Assembly (NCBI GenBank): GCA_018136815.1
Contig: CM030942.1
Coordinates: forward strand, 2,493,546-2,557,545
DNA: 64,000 nt
Source of the DNA: Isochrysis galbana
Lineage: Eukaryota > Haptophyta > Isochrysidales > Isochrysidaceae
Direction: 5' to 3'
The notes beneath the pieces were generated by a model that searched no databases, was not told where the DNA came from, and saw only the letters and a list, made by a program, of their open reading frames with translations. The position numbers and the translations under genes were made by a program. Shown piece by piece: positions 1 through 11,149 of the stretch (position 1 is its first letter; the number at the start of each line of letters is the position of its first letter).

Positions 1-3000
1 TCGACTGTCTCCCGCAACACGGCCAGCTCCTTTTGCAACTCAGTCTCCTTCCTGCCGTCTCCCCCCCCAGTGTTGTCCGTCCTGCTCATTTGGTCAAGCT
101 TCATCAGCGCTTCCTCGGCGCGCGCACGCTCCGCCTGAAGCTGTGTGTGCAGAGCAGCGGCCTCTCCAGATTCGTCCTTCGGCTTGGTGGCCTCTTCCAG
201 CTGCTTCTGAAGGTGCTTCACCTTCTGCTTTTGCAAGTAGAGCTCCTTCTCGGCTGCAATGACCTGCATTGGCCCGGGGCCTTGCTGCGCGGCAAGTGCG
301 GCGGCGTTGGACGCGGCGGCGGCCGATTTGGCCTCTGCCACTGCCTTGGCGCTCGCGAGCTCCATGTTAAGCTTCTCCATTTTTGCGTTTTGGTCGGCAA
401 TTTGTTTCCGCAGCTCCTCCAATACTTGTGGCCCCTCCCCCTGAAGTGCCGACTTGGTGTACACGTAGAGCTGGTCGCGCTGCTGCTCAAGTTCCTTCAT
501 GACTTGGTGTAAGACGGCCGGGTCCGTGGCGTCGTCGCCCGAGCCCTCATCCTCGGGACGCGCACGAATGGTGTCCTCAGGAACTTCCTCCTCTCCGTAG
601 GGGATATCCTTTGCCGTGTCGCGCGAAACATAGTTCTTGGCGTCCTCCTCGTCCAGGTTCACAAGCTTGGAGTCACTCGGAGTGACTGTCATCGGCTTGG
701 CCGAGTAGACGAGGACGCGAACGGCCGCGTTCCGGACGGGCTCTTGACGTTGCGAAATGCATCGCGCTACCATCGTGTAGTTCTTACCGCCCTCGAAAGG
801 CACGGAGAGCACCGCTTGCTTCTGTGCGTATGTGGGCGTCTGTTTATGCGGCTTGCCGGCCGAGGTAGTCGAGATGGAGCAGAAAGCGCTGCTTTCCTCG
901 CACTCGAAGACTACGGTAGCCTGGAAGTTGCCCACTTGCTCCGGACGAGTGAAGGCGTCTCCCGATGCAGCCAGGTCACACGTGAGCATACCATTGGGGT
1001 CAGTCATGCCCTTGAGCAGCTTGAACTCCCACTCGGCATCTGAGGAGAGAGGCTTCGTGATGATGCTTCCTTCCTCAATGTCGGGGTCGGTATAGACCGT
1101 CAGGCGCAGCGGCGTGATCGACGGCGAAGGCTCGGCCATCACGACCAAGAGTGCATACACGTGCCCCGGTTCAAGGTCCATCTTGGCCTGCACGCACCAC
1201 GCGTTGGTGACGAGAGAATGGCACACATAGTTCTCCACCTGCGGCGAAAGCATGCCCACATACCGCTTGTCGGGCACATTGTTTTTCATCACGTACAGTG
1301 AGAGCATGGGCCGCTCATCGGACGCAACTCCAACGTTGTCGACCACTTGGAGATAGCGCTTGTTCTGGAAGGCGTCGCGCTCGCCGTATGAGAGGAGTAC
1401 GCGAACGGAAGATGGCACCTCGGACATGTTGATGAGCTGGAACTGCGGGCAATTGCGCCACCGTGCTGTCGAGATCGACTTTGGCGCGGTACACAGAGGC
1501 GTCCAAGCAGAGGTGAGGATGCGCTTCTCGTAGGCTTGCAGCTCGGGCTCGAGGCTCACTGGCTTGTCCGCGAAAACGGCCAGCACGTAGCGCGAGTGCT
1601 GGTGCGAGCAGCCGACGTGCGGCACCACCACCCACGAGTCCTCAAGCGCTCCCTCGTTTACGCGGCAGCGCATCATGATCTCACGCGTTTTGGCAATGTC
1701 GATAAAGCCGTTGGTACCTGGCGCGAGCTGCACTACGCCCTCGGGATCGGTGCCAGCCGGCTTGTTGCCCGATGAGTTGATGTCAAGGATGCGTCGACGT
1801 GTCTCGAGAACTTCCTTGGTGGCGGCCGTTACGCACAGCCGCAGAAAGAGTGGGCGCGACTTGGAGCGGGCCTTCTGTCGCTGGTCTTCGAGGACGTCGT
1901 GCAACACCAAACAGACGTTGGCGCCTGGAGGCGCCTTGAGGATGTACTGCGGGTTGTCCACGAAGGAAGTGTGTGTACGGTCGCCGCCGGCGTTGCCGTC
2001 CTTCCACTCGCCAATCGCGGCAGCGCCCCAAAAGGGGAACGTGTTCGATCCGGCCGACGCGGCAGTCTCCTGGCCGGCGCGTAGCATAGACGCGTATAGC
2101 GCGCGCGCCATCGATGCGAGCATCTCGAAGCGGATGGCGCTGTAGCGCGGGTGCTTCTCGATTGTGGAAGAGCATTCGGGCGCCTCGGAAACAAGGTTGA
2201 CGAGTGCTAGCGCGGCAAGCTCGGTGATGGCCGAGTCGTGCATCTCAGCGAATAGAAGCTCCGAATACGTAGCCATTGCGTTGAGGCGGATTAGCTCCCG
2301 CTGCGTGGGCCCATGCGTTTGCGTTAGCCGCCCGAGGCACGAAATGCTCTCCTTGATCACAAACGGGTCGTGGGATGGGGTTGCCTGGTCCAGCAACAGC
2401 TGCAGCACATCCGCGCCGACGATCGCGTCCTTAAAGGGAGTGTAATTCAGTGAGAGCTCGGAGAGGGCCATAATGGCCACACGTTGAAGTCGCTGGCGCG
2501 GCATCTTCTTAGAGCATGTGTCTTTCATGACGTCGATCACTTTGGCAGAGATGCCGTGCTCGAACATGGCGGCGCGGTTTGGCTCGTAGTCTTGCGATAC
2601 GGCGGCAATGGCGAGACACGCGTGCTCCTTGTCATCGGGGTCGGTCGAGTCGAGCAGCGCCTCGAGGTACTTGAGGCGTGGGGTCCCGTTTGAGTCGGGC
2701 AAGGTCGCGTACTCGTGGAAGAGCTTGCGGCCAGCAGCGTCCATGACGCAAGGCAGAGTGCGCGCCACGTGTGTCGCGTACGGCCCCTGCGGTCCATGCG
2801 GGTACAGGTAATCGACCATCTTCATGATGCCGCCCATGTTCTGGAAGAGCGTCCGATTGCCCGCCCCAAGCTCCGTAAGTGCGCGCAGGTCGTTGCACGC
2901 CACCAGGACGGGCAGCGTTTGGATCACTTTGTTGACGCCGATCGGGTCCACCTTTGAACCGACCGACACCACCTGCAAACGGCGTTCGGCGTCGCTGATC

Positions 3001-6000
3001 ATCTTCGGCACAGGCTTAAAGATGGTGCCAAACTCGGCAATCTGCTCCTCTGGACTCTTGGCCATGCGCTCCGCTTCAAGCTGCGCCAGCTGCCGCTTAG
3101 CCTCCTCGAGTTCGGCGATGATCTCGGCCTCTGCGTCTGATGTACCATGCATGGACTTGAGGCGCGCTTGCTCGTTCTTGGTCGCCTCAATGTCCTTCTC
3201 AGCCTCGGCCTTCTCCCTCGCGATTTTCTCGAGTTCCTGCGTTATGCGCGACGAGGTGCCCGCCGTCGTCTCCTCTAGCATTGAGCGTAGTTCTGCCTCA
3301 GCTGACGTTTTCTCCTCGAACGCGCGCAGTTTTGCCTCGAGTTCGGCTTGCTTCATCTTCGCCTCGGCGTCCATTGCCGTCTGCATCGCCTCCTTCTCGC
3401 GCAGCTGTTGCTCCAACCGCTCAGCTTTCGCTTGCGCTTGCGCCACCCTCTCCGCAGCCGCCTCCGCCTCTTCACGTCGCACGCGCTCTTGCTCCGTCTG
3501 CTTGTCTTGCTCAGCGGCGCTCAGCTTCGCTTGAAGCTTCTTTTGCAGCTCGACCATGCGCATGAGCTCCTGCTCGAAGGAACGCTTTTCTTGCTCGAGC
3601 AGCGCGACATTCTTCATTTTTTCAATCATCTGCTCGCGCGCGTACTGTTCTAGGCGCTCCGCGCGCCCCTGCGCGTCGAGGCCCTCTAGCATCGCTTCGA
3701 GATTGGCGTCTCCGGCTGACGTGGAGGCGTTGCTCGCTGCAAGCTCAGCCATCTGGCGTTTCTTGTCTTCGAGCGCTTTCATCAGCTCCGCGATCTCGCT
3801 GTCCGCCTCGCGCAGATCCTCGCGCAACGCGTCCTTATTCAGCATGATTGCTTTGGCCTGCACGTCGGGCATCATCTCCCTTTCCTTCTCACGCTGCTCG
3901 GCGAGCAACCTCTTGAGCTCCTCGTTCTCCGATGCGAGGTCGTTAATCTCCTGCATCTGCTCTTGGATCACGGCCTTCATCTCCGCCTGTTCCTTTTCGA
4001 CCGCGTTGGCCTTTGCGTCGATGGTCATCGATAGACAAGATTGGCCGAAGCGGAGGCATGCGGTCGACTCCTGGACTTGCTCAGCGGAATTGGAGAGTGC
4101 CAGGATGATGTGGAGCATGTTGTTGCCGCCTAGGCCCTTTTGGAGCATCATCGTCAGCTTTGACTCGCGGAAAGGGATATGCTGAGAGCCTTCCGCTAGG
4201 CACTTGACGACTAGCGCGAGCTTGGTGAGCGACAAGTTGATCTTGATGCCCTCCTTGAGCGCCTTACCCGTGGCCCCCGTTTTCTTCATGCCCTCGGAAC
4301 CGGCAAGGTCGACAAGGTTGAGCGACGCGAAGGTCTTGGTTTTATCCTGTGACCACGTCACCTGCATGATGAGTAGCGCGTGCGAGCGCGACGACTGGTC
4401 GTTCATGTTAGTTGAGGCAACGGCACGATTCTTGCACCCCGCGTCATACCTGCGAAAGCGATACGTTGTCGATATCATTGCCACTTGCGCGCTAGAGTTG
4501 TGCTGTGCCGGCCACATCTCCGCTAGGCTGGCGGCGGCTCCGAGCGTGGGGCGAAGGGGCGGACGCCATAACACCCGAGCGGGGTTCGATGAACCAATGC
4601 GTGGGCAGTAGGGCGCATGCTCACGCTTGCATCGCCTCGTCGTAATTCTTACAGATGTGGGTGACCGCGTCCTTGCACCGGTAGCCGCCGTTCGGATCCA
4701 TGGTCACATCCACCACCTTTTTGCTACCAAAGAGATCGAGGAGCTGCTCGTTGTATAGCTCCACAAACTGGAGGGACAGCTCGTAGTGCGTCACCTGTGG
4801 GGTGGCGGCATGCGCGCGTGGGCCAATCGGCGCGGACACATCGTTAGGATGGGCGCCTAATATGTGAGCGGGACTTGCTCGCATCGCACCTTCTCGTCTT
4901 CCCCAAATTCCTTGAAGATGCCCTCGAAGAGACGCGGAATCAGTCCCTTGGAGGTGTACTTGAATCGGGCGCCGTCGGGCTGCTTTATACCCTCCATCGA
5001 GTAGGTCTTTCCGGAGCCGGTCTGCAAGGGAAAAGCAGGAGGCTTGCGACCTGAACCGGCAGCCCTCTAGGGCACGCGCGCCGAGACACCTGCTGTTGCC
5101 GCGCTGCGCCTCAGCCCTGCCGCCAAATGCTGACGCCAGCCACATGCGCTCACAGCCTCTGAGGCGCTTGGCCGCATTGCGAGCACGCGCGACTGCGCAC
5201 CTGCCCGTAGGCGAGGACGGTCGAGTTAAACCCGTTACGCATCTGCTCAATGGCAGTGGCGCCAATCATCTCATATACCTCCTCCTGTTGCGAATCCATC
5301 CCGAAAACTTTGTCGAACACATACCGGATAGGCTCCGAGCCTGCAGGCGGAACAGTGAAGTGCGCCAGTGAGCTCTTCCTTTCGCTCTCGCTGGCGTGCT
5401 GCCTCGTCCATCCAATGCCTCCTTTGACCCTGCTCCCACTCCCTCCCGCTTCCCCCCCCTCCCTCAAACTGCCGCGCCTTTTGCCTTATTCTCTCATGCT
5501 ACCTGTCATCCGGCTCAGTGGCTCCAGTTCCCTAACTCTGCCTCTCTGGCTCCCAGCTCACTGCCCCACCTGCCTCTCCTCCGCGTGAATCCCTTCCTTA
5601 CCCCGCTCGCTGTGAGTCGTGCGGTGACGACGCGCACCCTTTCCTCCCACTTCTGGCTTGCCGCTCTCATTTTCTCTGTCCCCCTCTTCCCCCCCTCCTC
5701 CTCCGTCGCTCCTCTTGCACTCGCTCTCCCTACTCACATAGCCACTCTACTCAACTCCTCCCTTTTCCTCATCAAACACCAACAAGAACCCAGGTTGTCC
5801 TAAGAGGTCCCAAAGCCCCTTCCGACAACTCACCCTACTCTGTGACGTTTGTGCTCTGTCACTTCCTTCTCCCTGGCGCGCCTCCAAGTCCAAGGCCCCG
5901 CCTCCCCCTTCTCCCCTCTTCCCCACCCACCCCTCGCACCGCAACACCTCAGGAGCCCCCAGAAGGCCCTTGAAGGAGCCATGAGGGCACAGGTGGTGTA

Positions 6001-6486
6001 AGCAGAACTGGAGAGGACCCGATGAAAGCCAGGAGGATCACACTCGCTGCTCCTTGGCATCAAGACTCTCTGTTTCCTCCCACCTCTCCTACTCCCCTGG
6101 AACTATACCTTCATGCCTACACCACCGCCCCTGGCGCCATGCGCCGTGAGGACCGAGGAGGCCCCCTCCCTCAAACCACCCTCTTCCCGCCCCCCTTCCC
6201 CCCCGTTTTTCCCTTTGCCTCTCCCCCTTCTCGCCGCCCCGCTCCGGCCCTAGACGAGACTCAAGGACGTCCTCTGAGGTCGTCAGAGGCCGTATCATGC
6301 CCCAATTCTTCGCAGGAGACTCAAGAATCCCCAGGATACCCACTCACCCTGCTCCTTCACATACGTCAGCGCCGACTCCTCGATGTCAAACAGCTCTGGC
6401 TTGCCCGCGTCACGGCCAAACATCGGCCGGATGCGCGCGTAGACACGAGGGCGAGTCACCTTTGGCTTCCCCCGTGCTGGAGCCAT
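1..6486 (-). CDS. Kinesin with ARM-like and calpain-III-like regions (3' end outside window)
   Basis: Microtubule motor ATPase. Exons read on the minus strand: 6348-6486, 5201-5340, 4890-5021, 4625-4794, then one long exon from 4449 to the window edge. All junctions are GT-AG and phases agree. The start ATG at 6484-6486 gives MAPARGKPKV followed by a typical motor opening (RVYARIRPM). The P-loop GQTGSGKT is at residues 92-99, switch I SSRSH near 210, and switch II DLAGSE near 237, so the motor is N-terminal (about 1-340). A charged coiled coil follows (about 4010-2990), then helical armadillo-like repeats (about 2960-1700), then beta-rich segments like calpain domain III (a CPQFQLI stretch at about 1460), and another coiled coil running off the window. 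About 1676 residues are visible. N-terminal-motor kinesins with ARM repeats are known in plants and protists; the added calpain-III-like part is my reading of motifs. Intron 1 (about 1 kb) is long for this locus. Confidence 0.88.
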
Positions 6487-6837
6487 CGTGGAAGCAGTTG
6501 TGGGGGTGAGGAGGGGAGGGAGACGGAGAGAGGGGAGGAGAGAGAGGGAGCCAGGGGGGCAGCTTGGTGTGCGCGCTCTCTCTCTCTCGAGCTCTGCTGC
6601 CGTTCCTTCTCTTATCTGGGTCAAGTACTATGTAAACGGGAGGCGTACCGCCTCCCCTTCTCCCATTGTTCTCCTGCCGTGCTGCGCTTCCTCGACGGTT
6701 TTCATAACGTACTTCTGCTTCTTCCCTTATCTTTGGAGTGTGTCCTCGCCACGTCCTTACAGGAGCCCTTCTCTCTCTCTCTCTCTCTCTCCGGCCGTTC
6801 GGGGGCGTTACACGTATTGAGAGAAGAGAAAAAAACG

Positions 6838-6876
<39 letters not shown>

Positions 6877-7967
6877 TCGCTGCGGGGCAAACAGGGGAAC
6901 CTCGGGAAGACCCGGAAATCGTAATGATTCACCCAGAGATAATCATGAAAGGAATGCAGGAGGAAGTCCAGGGTGGGGGCCGAGAGAGACAGTGAGGCGG
7001 CAGAGAGTAGGGTATAGTATTGTAAAAGAAACCTTTTTTGAACAGCGTGGCTCCCTCAACTGCAGAAGACTCTCCACTCTCCACACACCCCGTCTCCCTC
7101 CCTACATGTGAAACACAGGAACAGTGTTTTTTTTCGGAGGCCCAAAACATATGTCTTTCGCTGTTTTTACTTCGGGCGCCCCCCCCCCCCCCGCACATCT
7201 GTTTTTACACTGCTTTTTTTCTGTTTTTTCCACGGCAAAAAACATACTAGGGCGGTCAAACACGCCTTTTAACTTCTAAGGATGAAAATTCACCAAGTCA
7301 AGATTGAGGTTTCATCACGCGATTTTTAGGGTATTACACTGGAAATGAATAAAAAAATTCCAACTGGGAAGGTGCTGGTCCGAAGTTTTTTCTTCAGTGA
7401 AGGTGCAAGGTGCAGGTGAAGTAGGTGAGAGTGCGGGAACTGCAGGTGCAGGTGAAGACACGGTGAACGGGGCGCGCTGGGCGGTCAGTAGCTCCCCAAG
7501 GTGGCTGTTGATCGTGCTCGCGTGGGATTGCAAGTTGAGAGCCAAAATTGATCAAGTGGTGGGGCACCGTCGGATCCAGAGTATTTCCACAATACTCTAT
7601 CTAGCTCTAGACGGATCCGATGGCTTGCTTGTGTGTCTTTATTAACTTTAGGATGGGCATTGTGTTCTTGAGAAGTGATCGCCGTTTACTTCGAGACTCT
7701 TCGTTGTGGCTTCGTTTCGGTTGGCTGCATTCTTCTCCGGACTCGTTTCTTTGATTGTGGCGACTGTTTACATGAGTTTTCGGAGTGTCGAAAAACTATT
7801 GTTATAGTTTGAACTATGCGGATAAAGGTACCCAGCTTTTTAGGACGAGTCCTACAACAATGTAGGACGACGTTGTGAACTATGAATAAGACACGGTTCA
7901 ATCTAGGAATGGGGAGCTAGGATTTGGTTAGGCGGCTTGCCTTCATTTGGTCTCCTTTCCCTCACTC
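6487..7967. other. Intergenic stretch with microsatellites and repeat ends
   Basis: No gene recognised. It holds a CT run at about 6770-6792 facing a GA run at about 6844-6873, which could fold back. There is a poly-C run near 7180. An imperfect inverted repeat lies at about 7568-7615, with GGATCC and AGAGTATT in the arms. A 16-nt motif at 7247-7262 recurs inverted at 19943-19958. At 7794-7818 is the AACTATTGTTATAGTTTG motif that starts several non-LTR-like elements in this window, but here no recognisable element body follows. Confidence 0.5.
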
Positions 7968-8200
7968 TCACCCTACCATGAGCCCCCCCGCGAGCACCCC
8001 GAAGGAGAGGCCCAGGAGCACCACGTACGCGACGAGAACAGCGTCGCCTTGGCTCGGCATGAGGGCGCGCCCCGAGAGGGCCTGGTAGACGCCCACGCCG
8101 AGCACCGCGTAGCCCGTCCCCTTGTGCGCGACCCGCCACACGGCGCGGCGCGTGGTGCGGGCGGCGGGCGGGCCGCGCACGAGCGCGTTGAGCGGCTGCA
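7968..8200 (-). CDS. Cytochrome b561/DOMON-type membrane protein, C-terminal fragment
   Basis: Only the last 76 or so codons are visible; the rest lies in or beyond the assembly gap. The fragment begins QPLNALVRGP, continues with WRVAHKGTGYAVLGVGVYQ and ends with a hydrophobic helix and a TGA stop at 7968-7970. The pattern (Q/H)P-x-N-x2-R followed by a W-x2-H-K-x2-G helix is characteristic of the cytochrome b561 core in DOMON-linked and ferric-reductase-like proteins, where His binds haem. Two membrane segments are visible. The family call rests on this short stretch, so the exact type (b561 alone or DOMON fusion) cannot be told. Confidence 0.55.
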
Positions 8201-8300
8201 NNNNNNNNNNNNNNNNNNNNNNNNNNNNNNNNNNNNNNNNNNNNNNNNNNNNNNNNNNNNNNNNNNNNNNNNNNNNNNNNNNNNNNNNNNNNNNNNNNNN
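8201..8300. other. Assembly gap (100 N)
   Basis: Exactly 100 N, a conventional placeholder for a gap of unknown size. It cuts the b561-like gene on its left. The right side starts in a poly-G and GA run, which is probably why assembly failed. Confidence 0.99.
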
Positions 8301-8312
8301 GGAGAGGATTAG

Positions 8313-8681
8313 AGGGGGGGGGGGGGGGGGGGGGAGAGAGAGAGAGAGAGAGAGGGCCGCAATTTTCTTGAAGTCGGTCCAGCTTCCCCCGCGCGCCGCG
8401 CCCCTCCCGCCCCCGCTCGCTCCACCGTTTCTTCTCGCCTCAGCTGTATCTTCTCTCTTAAACTACGGTCCATCTGCGGAGGAACGTCTCCTCTCCGACG
8501 GGCAGGGGGAGAGAGGAGAGTAGCCAGCATCAGCGCGAGGCTGCCACTCTCTTAGATTGAGAAGGCCATAATTTCATAATTACTCACCCGCCGCCCACGT
8601 CCTCTCTCTCTCTCTCTCTGCCGAGACCTTCGAAGTTTTGGCCGGAGCGCAGAGAGAGCGGAGCCTAGATCTCTTTTAAGC
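8313..8681. repeat. Poly-G/GA run and CT-rich spacer
   Basis: A G run followed by (GA)n at about 8317-8354 borders the gap. The remainder up to 8681 is pyrimidine-rich spacer with a short CT run near 8604-8620. No gene or RNA was recognised. Confidence 0.6.
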
Positions 8682-10344
8682 TTAACCCTAGTACTTCCGT
8701 AGTCCGCGAGGCGGACGATCGGGACGTTTTTAGCACATATGGCTATATTGGAAGCCCCTAGGAGCCTCAGGAGGGCCCCAGGGGGCCTCCTGAGGCGAAA
8801 TGGGGCCCCTCCCAGGCCTGGGCCTGGGTAGATGTCCCATTCATAAATTCGTCAATGATGCTTGGTTTTAGAAGCGCGGGAGAACGTTGCCACGAAAGGT
8901 TGGCGCGAGCCCGTTTCCCTCCTCTCCCCCCCTCCCCCGCCCTTTTCCCCCACGCCGGGTCTCCTCTCCGTGACCAAACAACACCCCCTCCCTTTTTCAC
9001 ACCTCTCGGTCTGAAATTCTTATCTATACACAGTCGCCCCCGTTCCCCGCTCCCTCCCCCCCCCCCCCTCCCCTCCCCCCTCCCGCGAACCACTTGCGCC
9101 ACTTGCGAGACCCCCCCACCACCACCACCCCACCACCACCACCACTCACCATCCCAAAAGGGCGTCTGTGGTTATGTTGGGTGCTCTGTGGAGAAACCCA
9201 AGCGACTCCAATATAGGTGTTTTTTGCCTGTCGGGATGGAGTAGGAGCGTACTACCATGTTCGGTGTTTCTTTGCGTGCCATCGGTGTCATCTTGAGCAG
9301 GGCGTATGGGTTCACGTTGACACGCCCTCGAGGGCCCATTACAGTAGCTTGGGCAAGGTGTTAACCCATCTGGCCTCTTACAAGTGTTGACGCAGGGCAC
9401 AACAAGTGTTGACACGGTGTTGACACACTTCCACTTGTCACTGTTGCGGTTGCTGGTTGCTGATTCTGCTTGCTTTAGCGGGCAGCGCGGCAGCGCGCGC
9501 GAGGGAACGCGCGGTCGAATGACAAAATGCCTATCGGGACACGCGCGGCCCCGCGCAGGTGGAACGCGCGGGCGACGCGCAGCGCGCAACGTGAGCGTCG
9601 GCCGGTCGCGGTCGCGCGCAGCGAATGCGGCGAGCAGCCGGTCCACGGCCGCGAAGGCGACGGCGGGCACCGCCGGCGCACCTCCGACCGCCGCCGCTGC
9701 CTCCCCACGCAGTAGGTGGCCCACGCGTGCAAAGGGAGTAGCACGGTCCCATCGTGCGCGGGCGAGCCGGCGCGCCGCCCGTGTAGCGGCAGCAGCGCAG
9801 CGCGCGCAGCAGCAGGTGCAGCCGCGCAAGCTCCGAGTCGGCCGTGGTGCCCGCGCCGAAGAGCAACTCCCCACTTGCCATTTGGCCGTGCAGCTCATCG
9901 TGCGCGCGCACGCGCGGCACGTAGCATTCATTCAGTGGGTGCGTGAGTGCGTGGGTGCGTGGGTGCACAGTAGTACACAGCACCGGCAGTGTGGTGTTAA
10001 CCCGCTGCTGGTACCAACACCTGCAGATTGAGGTGTTAACGCATGTGCCACACCTAGCCAATGGAGGTGTTAACGCAAAGTGGGTCAACACCGGGTAAAC
10101 GTGAACCCATACACCCTGATCTTGAGTAGCATGGGGTTTTCCTCAATTTTTATCTGTTTTTGCATTTTCGTCGTTTTCGCACCTCATAAAAGTGGTCACA
10201 ACCTGATGCTCATGTGCCAGGCTGCTTAGGGAGTCCTAGCTTGCCTATGAGGAGGCCCTCCAGCCAAAAGTATTGGTGTTAGGGGGCCTACCGCTCGCAG
10301 TGCCAACACCGTAAAAACAGCTTTTACGGAAGTACTAGGGTTAA
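8682..10344. mobile_element. Non-autonomous piggyBac-type DNA transposon
   Basis: Perfect terminal inverted repeats of CCCTAGTACTTCCGTA lie at 8686-8701 and 10325-10340, each bordered outside by TTAA (8682-8685 and 10341-10344). A TTAA target duplication and a CCCTAG terminus are the hallmarks of piggyBac elements. The element is 1655 bp including a later insertion of 821 bp plus an 8-bp duplication, so it was about 826 bp originally. No transposase is encoded. A piggyBac transposase relic lies about 12 kb away, but that it mobilised this copy is only a guess. The perfect ends suggest a fairly young insertion. Confidence 0.85.
9298..10118. mobile_element. Non-autonomous hAT-type DNA transposon nested in the piggyBac element
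   Basis: The left end reads CAGGGCGTATGGGTTCACGT and the right end, reverse-complemented, CAGGGTGTATGGGTTCACGT: a 20-nt inverted repeat with one mismatch. An 8-bp direct duplication ATCTTGAG sits at 9290-9297 and 10119-10126. Ends starting CAGGG with an 8-bp duplication are diagnostic of the hAT superfamily. Subterminal copies of GTGTTAAC and GTGTTGAC motifs recur near both ends, as expected of transposase-binding repeats. The GC-rich middle has open frames on both strands but nothing like a hAT transposase, so it is non-autonomous. Confidence 0.85.
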
Positions 10345-10537
10345 CGCAGTTGCCTCGACGACGGGGTGTGTTTACAAAAAATGGAACGTCCATTTACCGT
10401 GAAATATGGAGGCCTCCGAGCACTCCAGTGTCGCGAGGCACCTTCAGAGGTGCTTGGAGTGCTCTGAGCTCCAGATATCACGGTAAATGGACGTTCCATA
10501 CATCGTAAACACACCCAGCCGGCTCGAGGCAACTGCG
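10345..10537. repeat. 193-bp near-perfect hairpin
   Basis: The left arm starts CGCAGTTGCCTCGA and the right arm ends TCGAGGCAACTGCG; the arms pair across almost the whole length, including GTGTTTAC and a shared GGAACGTCCATTTACCGTGA block. The centre (about 10433-10460) is a small GCACCTTC/GAGGTGC stem. It starts immediately after the TTAA duplication of the piggyBac-type element. It could be a foldback MITE or a source of hairpin RNA. No coding function was seen. Confidence 0.75.
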
Positions 10538-11149
10538 ACATGCAGCACCTCCCAAGCTGCTCTCCGCCGCCTCAAAGATACAGTAAAGTAGACAGTCGTA
10601 GTAGAGGTGACGCTTGTAGAATACTTACTCTTGTAGAATATACAAGAGTAATAATAGAGCATCGTAGATACTAGTCATAGTAAGAATAGAGCGCTAGCAC
10701 CATATCCAACTGCACCACGAAAACCCTCGGGCACGTTCACACGCTACGCTTTCAGACTGGGGCTAGTTATGACGGTGACTGTGAGGTAGTGCCGTGCGCA
10801 GCAGCGCATCTTTCCACACTCATTCATACATGCCGCAGACCTTCGACAAAGGTCCCTCGCCTTGTTGCGTCAATACGCGGTAGCCGGCCACGCAATACGT
10901 TGTAGCCGGCCACGCACGGTGGGACGCCGTTGTGGCTACATCCCTAGCCTCAAGGCCCTAGACGGCATGTCCGGCATCAACGTAAGCGACAGTCGGCTCC
11001 TCATAGTTGTGCTCCCATTGGGTATGGGACACATCATCGTCGCGCCTCATAGTCGCTCGTGAGCTTGCTGTGGCGGCTACTTCTTGCCCCTCTTGTGGCG
11101 GGAGTCGCAAGAGAGCTCCTGCATGTGCAAGGGCATCCCACGACTGGCT
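10538..11149. other. Intergenic, downstream of TPP2
   Basis: No gene recognised. A short tandem GTAGCCGGCCACGCA motif occurs twice at about 10880-10915. The stretch includes the likely 3' flank of the TPP2 gene. Confidence 0.4.

Noticed and set aside
9146-10091. Several open frames inside the hAT-type element as genes
   Set aside because: They overlap on both strands in very GC-rich DNA and show no domain; no hAT transposase motif is present.
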